Source of the DNA: Jaapia argillacea MUCL 33604
Lineage: Eukaryota > Basidiomycota > Agaricomycetes > Jaapiales > Jaapiaceae
Length of the DNA: 64,000 nucleotides
Direction of reading: 5' to 3'
Assembly: GCA_000697665.1 (NCBI GenBank)
Contig: KL197713.1
Coordinates: 429,605-493,604, forward strand
The notes under the pieces were generated by a model. The model was given only the letters and a program-made list of their open reading frames with translations. It did no database searches and had not been told where the DNA came from. This document shows, piece by piece, positions 26,791 to 38,018 of this stretch (its first letter is position 1; the number at the start of each line of letters is the position of its first letter). The position numbers were made by a program, and so were the translations under genes.

Positions 26791-27842
26791 CCGAAGGCAA
26801 GAGCAGTGAATTTGAGTTTTTGAGATGTCTGGATATGAAGAGGAGTAGTTGATTTGAATTGGACAAGCGGGTAAGCAGGTAAGCGAGATAAGAAGTTCGA
26901 GGTTGAGGCCTGAGGGTTTTGGAAGTATATCGGAGGGGAAGGGAGAGTGCATGATGGGGCTGGAGTAGGTATTTGCGTCTACGCGTCACCTCTACAGGGT
27001 TCATGTGGGGAAGATACATTTCTCGAGTTTGGGCAAGACTGGAGATAAGGAGTAGCGCTGAAGAGGGTGGGGATGAGGACTGGAACGTATTAGACCTTTG
27101 GAGGAATTGATGGGGGGATGAAGGCTATCGATGGAAGGATCTTGGGAGAGTGCCCGAAAGGGAATTGCGTGGAAAAGATGGAGGAAGACTGGAGAAAGAC
27201 TTCGACCATCAGTGGAAGTGATTTTTGGGGTGACATTCGGTGGCGAGGTTGGGGTGCGGTAGAGGGGAGATAAGGAAGTGGGTTAGGTGGGCTGGGATAT
27301 AACTGTGCAGGATGTGGGTTGGGAAGGAGAGTGGCAGGTGGGTCGTGAAAAGGATGGGAGGTGGGCTTATGTGAATGCGATGACGATTGGTGGGTACGTT
27401 CCGCCGGTGGGAAAGAAGATTTGCCTATTCGGGCGATTGTGGCGTCGGTGGTGGCACATGGATGAGGGGCACAGAGGAATTGTTAGGCTACGGATCGACG
27501 TTAATCCTTGGACTGTGTCGGTGGCAAATGAACGAATAATAGTATCGTTGTCTACGTATCGTTGTCTACGGTGAGTGACGAGAGACGGAGACAAAATTAG
27601 GGCAAGTCAGGTGTGTGTTGACGTCTGTAAGCGGAGGACGGACCGAGGGAATCTTTCGCGGCAGGATCTCGGCATGGGGATATGGAGATTTGATTCATCG
27701 GAGAGGTGTAAGCGAAGGAAGTGGATTGGAGTTGGTCGGCTTACTAGTAGTAATACTAGGAAGGACTCGGCAATCCTTGCGACAGCCATCCATCACTTGA
27801 ACGACCTCTTTAGAATCATTCCCTAATTACTTCCTCCCAACA

Positions 27843-30800
27843 ATGTTGTCAGCCAGACCCATGCAGCCTCTCCACGACTACGACCACCACGACCACCATT
27901 CAGACCTTGCTGCCCACTCATCAGACGCTGATCCAACCCACCTTGCTCCACCCCATCTACTAGAAGCTGATCTCCGCCCACTCACCCCAGACGCTTCACC
28001 CGTCCCCATCGCATCTTCGCCATCATTGCATGAACCGTCGCCTCCTATCCCTGCGGACTACGCTTATCCCCAGCCACCCCATCCAATGACAACCGACGCT
28101 GCCGGGCTGCTGGCCGTGCCCGCCGACAACAAGCGCGGTCCCCAGTCCCGTACACCTGCCTCCATCCTCACATCCCCCGCCGCTCCCCGCCAACCCCCGG
28201 CCTCTCCGTCCCGCTCGTCGTCGACGGACTACTCGTCGCCCTCCAGATTCAACTTTCGTAGACCCAGTTTTACTACGTCTACAGGTCCTACTACCCCCTC
28301 CACCATTTCTCCGCCAGCTTCGCCAAAAGCAGACCCAGACCCAGCCCCTGCCACTTCCCCCACCAAGGAATCCCATCCTTCCTCTCCCCCAAAATCTAAA
28401 CATCTCTCTCCTCTCCATGACCTAAAACGTTTCCTCAACCACCACCTCCCCCATCATCACTCTCCCTCCAACCACCACCATCACCCCTCCACCTCTTCCG
28501 TCCCTCCCTCTGCTGCACAATCAGCAATGCCAACCCCTCCAGACCCCCACAGCATACCCTCCTCCCAAGCAAGGGGCGAGCATTTCGACCACCATGCCAC
28601 CCAGAGTCTCTTAGAGGTCGTCGATGTTGTCGCTAGTATACATGAACGGGCTGGCCCGAAGAGGAGGGGCAGTTTTGGACTCGGGGTGGGCAATGCAGAC
28701 GACGGAGGAAAGGAGAAACACAAGTTCGCTAGCGTCTTTGGGAGAAAGGATAAGCCTCCAAAGGATTCTTCTTCCACCATCTTTTCATCCAACAAGGGAA
28801 AAGAGAAAAAGGAGAAACCTCCCCCGTCTCGCAAAGGCTCGCAAGATCCTCCAAAGAAGGTCCGTTCAGACAGACAGTCTCCTTCTCCCACCTTGTCTGT
28901 TGGCAGCGGTAGTCTCGGCAGCGGAGGAGGTGATCGTGAAGTGACGAGGAGCAAGACTGCTGGGACTGCTAGTACCAGTGGCAGCGAGGGTGTCAACGCT
29001 CCACGCGCTACACCTGCAGCATCCCTCCATCATCCAACCAACTCTTCAGCTCCAGGTCCCACACACCTGAGTCCTCCCGCTCCCTCAACACCAGCACATG
29101 GCGCTTCAACACCAGCACATGGCATTTCAACACCCTCACAACCACCCACACCCGCTCCTACTCCCGTTTCTGGTGTAAAGACCGCGATGGTGCCCAGCAT
29201 GAATACTCTCAGTCAGGTTCATTTGACTAAAAAGTATGGCAAGTGGGGGAGGGTGCTGGGGAGTGGCGCGGGTGGTACTGTTAGGTTGATCAAGAGTGGG
29301 CCGAAACAGGGTTATGGAGGTTAGTCTGTTCTTGTTTTCTTGCTTTTGAGCGTGTTGCGTTTGGAGTGGCGAGGGTTTGGGTTCGAGGACTCGTGTTTTT
29401 GGTTCGCAAATGGTAGTTGTATGCAAGAATGGGGAGGTGGAAAAGTGTTACGATCTGCCTCTACTTATACTTCCACTCCGAGGCGAGGCTGGGTGCTATC
29501 CAAACTGTTCCCTTGTCGTGCGCGTTGATTTCGTAGACTCCATCACTTCTTTCTTTCATCGTGCCGTCACTCCTCTCGTTGATCATCTCATAACCCCTTT
29601 TCATCCTTCTCCCGTCTTTTTTAAACGCCCATCTAACTCTATCTGCTCGTGACACCCTCATTAGGAGCAACATTTGCTGTCAAGGAATTCAGACCGAAAC
29701 GGACCAACGAAAGTGAGCGGGAGTACCAGAAAAAGGTGACGGCAGAGTTTTGCGTTGGCGTTACGTTGAAACATGTGAATGTGATCGAGACGGTTGATAT
29801 CGTTAGTGATCATGGTCATTATTATGAGGTGAGTGATGGGTTTCGTTTGCTTCGTTTCTCGTTGTTGATGGATTCTGCACTGTTTGTTTATCGGTCGTTT
29901 GTCCATCATTATTCGACGATCATGATCATGAATCACGACGGACATGACAGGTCATGGAATACGCTCCTTACGACCTCTTCAGCGTCGTCATGTCCGGCAA
30001 AATGGTCCGTCCCGAGATCTACTGCGTCTTTCGTCAAATCCTCGACGGTGTCGAATACCTCCATTCCCTCGGTCTCGCCCACCGTGATCTCAAACTAGAC
30101 AATTGCGTCATGACCACCTCCAACATTGTCAAACTCATCGACTTTGGCACCGCCACCGTTTTCCACTACCCTGGCAAATCGACTACTATGGCTACCGGTG
30201 TTGTGGGTAGTGATCCTTATTTGGCACCTGAGGTGTTGAGTGAGGCTAGTTATGATCCGAGGAAGAGTGATGTTTGGAGTTGTGGGATTATTTTCATGTG
30301 TATGGTCCTTAGGAGGTTTCCTTGGACTATACCGGATGGGAAGAAGGATACGAGTTTTAGGGCGTTCGTTAATGCTCATCCGGATTTGAGGGAGAAGGGG
30401 AGGAAGGTGGATGTTGAGGGTGTTAGGAAAGCTTCGCCGCCGAAGGAGGTGCAGGTGATGGTTGAGGAGGTTGATGGTGAGGAACAGGAGGAATCGCAGC
30501 ATCAGCAGCACCGTCATCATCATGAACATGCGCTTGGTACGGATAGCGTCAAGAGTACGGCTACTGTCAAGGCTGCTCAGGATGCGGTTGATGATCGCGC
30601 CAATCGCAAGGAACAGGTCCTGACGACGCCTTCGAAACAGAGTCCCCCGCAAAGCCTGAATTCCGCTTCTGATCAAGCGGAATCTAGTACTTCTGATTCC
30701 ATCTCGCGGAGCTCTACATCCTCAACCTCGTCTACTTCCGAAAATGGATTACCCTCACCCTCTGTCCCCTCATCACTTCGTGACGCATCAGATTTATCAC

Positions 30801-31666
30801 CCGAACAACTCAGGAGGAACCGATTCCGACAATCACTTCAGAAAACCAATGCCGTCCTGAGTCATAGTACCGCCACTCTTCCTGCTCTATGGCCTGAAGA
30901 GGTTTCGAGTGCTGGGCTTGGGTTGAGGGAGATGATGGTTGGAGGTGCTGGTGAACATGACGTTGAAGACCCCAGTGTTCGGACGTTTGCGAGACCTGGA
31001 AAGTCGACGGAGAGTTTACCGACTAGTCCGTTGATGAGTCCTGGGTTTTATGAACCTCCGAATATCATGGAGCTTGGAGGACCGGCCAAGACGCTCACTG
31101 CTGAGCCTGAGAAGATGGGGAGCTTGACGCCGACTGTGGAGAAGAAACGGAGGTCGAGTTCGGTGCATACTTCTGCTTCGTCTATTCAGGTCAAGGATAC
31201 CAAGCCTGCTGAGGAGAAGAAGGCTGTAGAGAAGAAACCGAAGGAGTCGCCTGTGAAGAAGACGAGTCCGACGAAGCCTCGAGCGCGTCGGGATAGCACT
31301 GCTTCCGTCTCGACTTTCCACGGTGGAGGAGCCGAGTCCATCTTCCGCTTACTTCCCCGTGAAGCCCGACCTGCTTTACGACGAATGATGCATATCGAAC
31401 CTACAGCTCGGTGTACATTGACCGATTTACTCAAGGGTCGAGGCAAACACGACGATTTGCTTTGTGGATGTTTGACTCATACGTCGGGGATGGAGACTCC
31501 CAATGGGGCGGTTTGTGAGGATCATTGTAATTTGCCTGAGGAGGAGGATGAGGGGGATGAGTGGCTCACTGGTATCTCTCCTTGTTCCAAGGAAGGTGTG
31601 CATCCTGGCCATGTGCATGTCAAGGTCGCCGTTGAGGAGAAGCCTCATAAACGGAGGTTCTTCTAG
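27843..31666 (+). CDS. HAL4/SAT4-type Ser/Thr protein kinase
   Basis: Fungal-specific NPR/HAL kinase family, whose yeast members regulate potassium uptake and nutrient transporters. Three exons; introns 29320-29664 (345 nt, long for this locus) and 29829-29950. The first ~490 residues are disordered, His/Pro/Ser-rich ([12 protein letters not shown] near the start). The kinase domain begins at [19 protein letters not shown] (Gly loop), FAVKEFRP (VAIK lysine), HRDLKLDN (catalytic loop), LIDFGTA (DFG) and YLAPEVL (APE). After [10 protein letters not shown] the fold is interrupted by an insert of roughly 300 residues (about 30390-31310), rich in Ser/Lys/Glu, and then resumes with [18 protein letters not shown] and [13 protein letters not shown], the last helices of the lobe. 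All catalytic residues are present. Substrates cannot be inferred. Confidence 0.9.
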
Positions 31667-32177
31667 TTTCATGCTGGGCGAACCGGTTGTAATTATGAGC
31701 TGAGATGATGACGAGGGGGAGGGTGAGAAGAAGCCAAAGTATCTATGTGCAATATCCTTTCTTTCTTACAAGGTATTATCTTTTTTTCCCGGAGGACTGT
31801 CCGTTATTTTGCTTTCGACCCTTCGTACATTCCTTTCTGGCGGAGACGACGACGACCCGTGTTATCTATTCATTCAGCTTTGCGCTCCTTTTCGGATTTG
31901 TCGACGATCTTGCATCTTATCTCGTGGCCACACTTCGGGTCCTTACCTTCCCTTCTTGCATCCATGCCCTGAATATCGCAAGCTGTTTTGACGGATGGAT
32001 TTCTCTGTGTTTGATTATACAACTCTTCCATGCTATCGATAGAGCCAACACTATAACTCCTTCTGCCTACTCCTTGTGTAATCCCGTCCTTTGTACATTC
32101 AGTATTCACACAGCACACCCATGTACGCCGCAATAGAAATTCAAAATCAATGATAGAATTCACAAATACATCATCCC
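31667..32177. other. Convergent 3' interval, kinase and YOS9
   Basis: About 0.5 kb between the two stop codons, with T-rich runs. An open frame at 31705-32136 has no motif and is probably 3' UTR. No RNA gene recognised. Confidence 0.45.
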
Positions 32178-33861
32178 CTAGTCAATGTGATTCCGAGGTC
32201 CATCTTTCTCGGCTTCCTCCTTTGACTTGTCCTTCTTCCCCTTGCCCTTCTTCTCGCCCTGGATATCAAATCCGGCGGCTCGAAGTGCTTCCGCCAGTTG
32301 GTCGTGTCCGCCTCCACCCATCAGTTGGTCAGCGTCGATGAACTCAATCACGACCTCGCCATCATCATAATGCTCGACGAGGAACTCATCGCCAGTCAAC
32401 TTGTCGGTCCCAATAAGTGCCTCGAGAGCCTTCTTGAGGACGTCACTCCCGAGAGCTTGTTTTAACCTATCGGCACCATCCACTGGAAGGGGAGGGGGCG
32501 GCGAAATAGGCTTGGTTGACTTGGTCACCTGCAAGGGAAAATCTGATTCCGGGAGGGTGGGGTCGGCGCCCGAGAGAGAATCGACGACTTCTCTGCACCG
32601 GATAAAGGCCTCCTCGGGTTGTTCGAGCGGAGACTTGAACCCAGGTTCACCGCACAGACGAGGGGTATGAATGACCATAACGTAATGGCAGGTCTTGGTT
32701 TCCTTTACGAACAGAATGGTGTCGGTCATTGTCATGGAGCAGTGGAACTATGCGGCAGTAGGCAGAGGATAAAGCGAATTAGCGGACTGATATATTTTAA
32801 AAAGGGCAAGGGTCCATATGGGCGCCGATACGACGCACCTGTACTTCTATTTCCCGCTTCCTACCTGTCTTATCGCACACGCTGCCGTCTCCCCATCTTT
32901 GAACGAGATAGCTGGAACCTGCCGACTTGGCCAACTCGAGATTGGCAGCGAGGACGGCTTCCTCTGCGGTGGTGAGTTCGGCGCCAGGCTCAGGGATCGG
33001 AGGAGCCCTCCCGAGCGTGTACGCTTCCCACTGATAGCGGTAAGTAGAATATAATTGAACTAGAAATTTGGGGTTGCTCACCTCCGGATCTTCTTCGGGT
33101 TTGTACCCACCTGCATTCAGAAGTAGTCAAACCTTGATTCAATCGATTCCAGAATATTTGAGAATATACCTGGTGGATGGGGGTGCTGGTGCGCCATTTC
33201 TCTAAATTGCCGAACGTGCGAGTTGTGACAATAGGAATATGTAAACCATCCTTGTCGGTGCTACGGCATACCGGGATGTCATTGAAATACAAGCTCAAGG
33301 ATGAGGAAAACATACGTATAGACATGTGCCTGACAGTGCCTGTAACAGGGACCAGCTGTGTACGGGAGTCGGGTCTTGTTGAGGCTCTTCGACTGGTGGG
33401 GTCGGGGTGTCGAGAGGCGGTGGTATTAAACACAAATAGGAAATGCGTGGACCAATCTTCATAAGCTCGAGGGAATGGCTGGTTATTTGCGAAGAGGGCT
33501 GCTAATTAACGCATAGCGACGGTCAATCCAAGATACTTTGACAACGGGTAGATGGACAGACTTCGGAAGTTGACAAGGGGACCTGCTCGTCGCCACTACC
33601 AATCTCCTTCCACGCTGCCTCACGATGTTGCGCCTCATCCCTCCACGGCTGCTCCAAGAATTCGAGTTCCCCTCCGGTCAAGCCTCGCTCCAGCCATTTC
33701 TGGGCGGTATCGTGGAGGACGGGGAGACCGTTGAGAAAGGTGATACGATACTTTGGTGAAGCAAAGGGGTCTTCAGGTACGGAATGGAGGAGACGTGCAG
33801 TAACTTGAAGAGCAAGGTATGCGAGCAGGAAGGGGGGAACAAGGCCGCGAAAAGGAGGCAT
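32178..33861 (-). CDS. YOS9: OS-9/YOS9 ER lectin for ERAD
   Basis: Lumenal lectin that recognises trimmed N-glycans and delivers misfolded glycoproteins to the Hrd1 complex. About seven exons. Start MPPFRGLVPPFLLAYLALQ is a signal peptide with basic and hydrophobic parts. The spliced product continues through SWSLLQALSGTCLY, HRQGWFTYSYCHNSHVRQF, PPGGYKPEEDPEWEAYTLGR, YLVQRWGDGSVCDKTGRKRE, VKETKTCHYVMVIHTPRLC: the mannose-6-phosphate-receptor-homology (MRH) domain with its Gln, Trp and paired cysteines. The C-terminal part has LLGSDVLKKALEALIG-like helices and a lysine-rich end. The final residues are GPRNHID, not HDEL, so lumenal retention would need a partner or an alternative last exon. In-frame ATG at 33897 is 12 codons upstream; 33861 gives the better signal peptide. 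Confidence 0.9.
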
Positions 33862-34646
33862 GATGTTCACTGCAGACTCGAGGGTTGGTGACAGCACAGC
33901 GATCGGGTAGTGAGATCAGATGCCAGATCCCTAGCGTCGAAGCCTGGGAAATTCAATTTTAGTCGGAGCCATTCCCTTCTGCCCTCAGCGGCTCTGCTGA
34001 TCCTGCTCGTCCTGGCAAATGCCTTGATAAAATCAGACAAAAAACATCACAAAACACATCACATCTTCCGCCATTTATGCTCTGCTATTATTGCCCCTGT
34101 TGAGATGTCAAAGAGGAGTGATTGTGCGACAAGAAAAGGTTTATCGCTAGAAGAAATGCCAGGCCAGCGAACTCCTTGCACCGCCGATGGGCTGGCCGAG
34201 GCGCCTGTACAGCGTGACCAGACTGCAAATTAGCCTACGGTCGATTATCTATCGTGCGCAGATTCACGATTCGACGAACTTGACGAGGGCTGCGACACTA
34301 GTTCGTCGAGGTTCCGAAGGGTCGGCCGCGGACAGAACAGAGGAAATGAATTGCGAGGCCAGATATAGTTTCCAGGCCTGCCATCCGTCGTGAAAAAATC
34401 AGATTTACGTACCGAATAAAGTTCCCTGTTGCTTTCCCGGCGAAATATTATTATTATCTGGAAACAATCTTGTGCATGGAATAAAACCACATTTGGTACG
34501 AGGATGCACGCGGAAGAACAGTACCGATCGGGTCTGCTTTCGGAACGAAGGGGAATTTATTCCAATAAAGCGCTCTGTTCTCCCTTCTCTTCTTTCCCTC
34601 TTTTCAACCCCGCGTCTCGCCCCCCCTCTCTCGTGCGCGTTCAATC
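33862..34646. other. Divergent interval, YOS9 and AT-hook gene
   Basis: About 0.8 kb between divergent start codons, expected to carry both promoters. The right end is a strong pyrimidine tract (about 34570-34630) just before the AT-hook ATG. Open frames (e.g. 33910-34233) show no motif. Confidence 0.5.
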
Positions 34647-35266
34647 ATGTCCGACGCCTCAGGGGACCACGAGGAGCTGAACAACCACGAACACGACCAG
34701 TTGGACGAGAATGAGCCAGGACATACTGTCCAAGAAACCGCGGACGAGGAGGATGCTGGTAAGTCACTGTTTTCCCCTCACCCCGTTGCTGGTCGTCGTC
34801 TCCATCGATTAGCCGTGTCGCACGCATCTGGGACACTGCTGACCTCCATCCCCTCTTATTTTTGCTGCTCAGGGTCGTCCCACCAGCAACCCGACACTGT
34901 TCCCGCAAAGCGTGGTCGAGGTCGTCCCAAGGGGAGTAAGAATAAGGCGAAGGCAGGGGCAGCAGCTGTAGCCGGGTCGTCAAGTGGTGCAGATGCTGCC
35001 GAACCCACTCTCAAGAGAAAGCGGGGAAGACCTCCGAAGGTATGCCTTGTTCTCAGCTCCATCTCTTCGACTGCTCAGAATCGTTCCGTTATCAGCCCAA
35101 ACCAGCGGAATCGGAGGAACCTCCGCCAAAGAGACCTCGGGGTCGCCCACCGAAGAACCCAAAGCCTCCAGTTCCTGCCCAAACAGCAGACGGTGAAGGA
35201 GAGGCTGGCGATTCGGGTTCGGCGCCAAAGAAGAAGCGGGGGAGACCACCAAAGTCGAAGTCGTAA
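34647..35266 (+). CDS. AT-hook DNA-binding protein, HMGA-like
   Basis: Small basic nuclear protein with four AT hooks, the minor-groove binding motif centred on GRP. Three exons (introns about 34761-34872 and 35041-35098). After an acidic N-terminus (MSDASGDHEELNNHEHDQLD) come RGRGRPKGSKNK, then KRKRGRPPK, then KRPRGRPPKNPK, and a last KKKRGRPPKSKS at the C-terminus. The linkers are Ala/Ser/Pro-rich. There is no other domain. Such HMGA-like proteins act as architectural factors on AT-rich promoters. The intron phases keep every hook in frame, which supports the model. Confidence 0.87.
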
Positions 35267-35710
35267 TCGTTGTCCTCGCTGTGAATATTCTTGCCACACC
35301 GTCCGTTTACTCCTTTTCTTCCACTGGACAATTTGAATCACTCGTATGGATTATCGCCCTTACGACTCTTTATGACAACCCCAATTCCCTCCTCTTGCTT
35401 CCGATCTTGCTTGCATGTACTGCGTACCATACATTGATTATAGCTGTTGTTGTTTTCCGTAGTTTTTGGTGTCGTTTTATTATTTATAGACACATCTTTA
35501 TAGCTTTTCCCGGAGTTTCCTCAGCTTGAGACGAATGCCACAACAACAACGCAATTCATGGTACGGGGAATGTGCTCAACATGCGCAGTTATTACAGATG
35601 ATTCCCATGTAATGGCAGCCGACCTTCGCGGGAGGTCGCCAAGAATCTATTTCGGGCCAAGAACGAAACGAACAATAACAATACGGCGCTCTCCAAACCC
35701 AAGCCCTCGC
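35267..35710. other. Convergent 3' interval, AT-hook gene and BNA4
   Basis: 444 bp between two convergent stop codons. T-rich left half is the AT-hook 3' UTR. No gene recognised. Confidence 0.45.
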
Positions 35711-37849
35711 TCACATCCGCTTCCTCAAACCTGCCAATACAACCCCGACAGATGCCACACCCATAGCCGCTGTGGTGAACCATCCAAGGGCAGCCAAAAT
35801 TTCCGATTGTCTTGTTGCCTTCTGCTTTGCGGTGGCATATCCTATGTCCGGGCGGAAGGTGACCATTGTATAGAGCGGTAGCCACTGGCGTGAGATATTC
35901 CCCGCGGGGAAAGGGACTGATGCTTGAGATAAAATTGTGTCGAAGGAGGTTGGGGGCTTCCTGGCGGTCACGAAATATAGGAAATTGTCCACAGCTTTGC
36001 GGAGGATGTATGCGGGCGTCGTCACCGCGTGTCGCATCTCAGCGCTGCCAGGCAATCGCCGGGTCCCGATGAAAAGCAGGGGATCGCTTCAGTATATCCT
36101 CCGTAGACAAGGGAAGAAAGTCGGAGGGGATCGAGAACAACGAGAGGCTGACTCACTAATTATCCATGGCAAGATCAGAAATAGCCACAAGGTCTTCATA
36201 GCGGCTCTCGGAATATTTCTGCAAGGCGTTGGCGAGGCGGTCGTCGCTGACGTCCTGCTGCGGGCGGGTCGAGGTGGGCTTGGGCGGCTGCGCCAGGGGG
36301 TTGACTCCTTCTTGGCGGAGCAACGCGTCGAGAACTCGGACATCTTCCAACCCACAGTTGAGGCCTTGTCCGTAAAATGGAACCATCGAATGGGCGGCGT
36401 CACCCAATAATACGGCACGGTCGCGATAGTGGTAAGGCTTTGCCTGAGTTGAATACAGTGTCCGATGGGTATGGGGGAAATTTTGTGAGAGAGACGATGG
36501 TCGCAATCAGATGTGAAACAAGGTTCCGGTGAGCTCAGATAGCATACTGGATATGGTGATGGTTGGTACCTTTATGGAAATGAGGGGACTTCGGGGGTTT
36601 CTCGCAAAGTCGTCAAGGAGCCTCTGCTCTCCGATTAGCTCCAATGCGTCCGGAAAATTAGCCCTGAACCAATTTTTGAACCGTTCATTGTCTGAGAGCT
36701 GGTCAAGCTCAGAGGTTGGCGCGAAAAGGGTGCATGTGAATGTCTTGTCCTACGAATTTCCGGATTGGCTTTCAGCGTCGAACGAGAACATTGAAGAAAT
36801 GGAAGGAACCGTGCGCGGATTTGATATCACTAACCTTGTTTGGAAGGGCAATGAGCATGAACGAGTGGCGTGGCCAAATGTGAAGATGATTGGGGTCAAG
36901 TAAGAACGTAGGGTTACCCCCGGGGTCTCTCCCAGCAGGCATTTTTAGTTCCACATATTCATGCGGGATGTATACCTGCTGATAATCCATCCTGCCGTGA
37001 GGAAGATTTGATTGGATGAGATTCGGCGGTGCAATTGTCAGGGATTCACAATGTGCGAACGGGCGTCAGAAAATTCGATCAGCAATGATGCCGTCGATAT
37101 CAGGACAAGGGAACAAACCGAACGACTCTCATGAGCTGGCGGCGAATAACAGAGTAGCTTCCATCAGCCCCGACGCAAAAATCAAAATCTACGTGGATAT
37201 CCTGTGCAGAGCCCGCATCTCTGACGGTCATGACCTTGCGATCAAAGTCGACGGCCGTCACCTTGTGGTTGAAGAACATACGGATGTTCGGAACCGCGGC
37301 CGCTTCATCTAGTATACCGCGGTTGAGAAGCGCGCGGTCAATTGAGTTGATACACTGTCAAAAATAGAGAAGAAGGTGTAAATATGCGCGTGTCTGATGA
37401 AACTTTGAAATTGCACGATGTCCCGGCTTTAAGGGCAGTAGGGTACGAGGTACGAGGCGACAGCATTTACCTGGCCGTAGCGGTCGTAAGGTTGACTGTC
37501 CAGCCTGCCATTTGTGGCGTGGATCATACGACCGTGCATGGGAATGACTGTCTCAAGAAATCGCTCCGTCATGGCAGGATCGATGGCCTGCAATGCTGAG
37601 ATTCCCCGCGAAGAGATAGCCAGGTTGATAGAACGTTGTTTTGCGGCAGCCTGCGAGGAGGGCAAGCGCATATCTGGGGGTGCATGGTCAGTTTCTGGTG
37701 ATGACTCAGAACGGGATGGACTTGCCCGGACGACCCTCGTAAACCTCAACATTCCAGCCCATTTTCGCCAACGACATGGCAACTAGACATCCCACAGGGC
37801 CCGCACCCGATACAACAGCTTTCCGAACGGTAGAGTTTGTCGAATCCAT
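35711..37849 (-). CDS. BNA4: Kynurenine 3-monooxygenase
   Basis: FAD/NADPH-dependent hydroxylation of kynurenine to 3-hydroxykynurenine on the outer mitochondrial membrane. Multi-exon. The N-terminus VRKAVVSGAGPVGCLVAMSLAK holds the GxGxxG FAD loop, followed by VEVYEGRPDMRLPSS and KQRSINLAISSRGISALQAID. Then come DFCVGADGSYSVIR, FTCTLFAPTSE, the second FAD motif AVLLGDAAHSMVPFYGQGLNCG with the Asp that binds ribitol, and a C-terminal hydrophobic anchor (ILAALGWFTTAAMGVASVGVVL) ending RKRM. Intron 1 (37674-37725) has a consensus GCAAGT donor; the nearest GT donor would delete GRP from the conserved YEGRPDMRL. The start at 37849 begins just before the FAD loop. Divergent partner of BNA5 across 169 bp. 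Confidence 0.94.
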
Positions 37850-38018
37850 ATTACGAACAAGCTCAAGCTTTGGTGGCTTAGACGGATGACGGGTTCAGAT
37901 AGATCTGCGGAAGCAGACGAATGATGCAGATCGCGATTTCGATCGGATCTAAGCGAGTCGGTGAACAAGTGTGCGCCGGCCGTCGACCCTTGAACCTTTC
38001 ATCTGCCTCCTAGCCTCC
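37850..38018. promoter_or_regulatory. Divergent promoter of BNA4 and BNA5
   Basis: 169 bp between the start codons of two consecutive pathway enzymes, so a shared promoter is likely. It contains no obvious TATA box. Co-regulation is inferred from layout, not from a recognised operator. Confidence 0.5.

Larger units (their letters stand above)
23109..27842. other. 4.7-kb gene-poor interval with duplicated blocks
   Basis: The longest stretch without a supported gene in the window. Both strands hold only motif-free open frames, the largest being 23284-23796 on -. A 7-bp-stem hairpin lies at about 23849-23868 (CCACACT...AGTGTGG) and a 15-nt perfect palindrome CCCACATAATGTGGG at 23893-23907. From about 25.0 to 26.8 kb there are two pairs of diverged direct duplications, listed separately. 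The right end must contain the promoter of the kinase gene at 27843. It could be an expanded regulatory region, a decayed element, or host a long non-coding RNA; the sequence alone does not decide. Confidence 0.55.

Noticed and set aside
26148-27019. Two minus-strand frames with similar peptides in the duplicated region
   Set aside because: The likeness follows from the DNA duplication; the peptides have no codon or domain signal.
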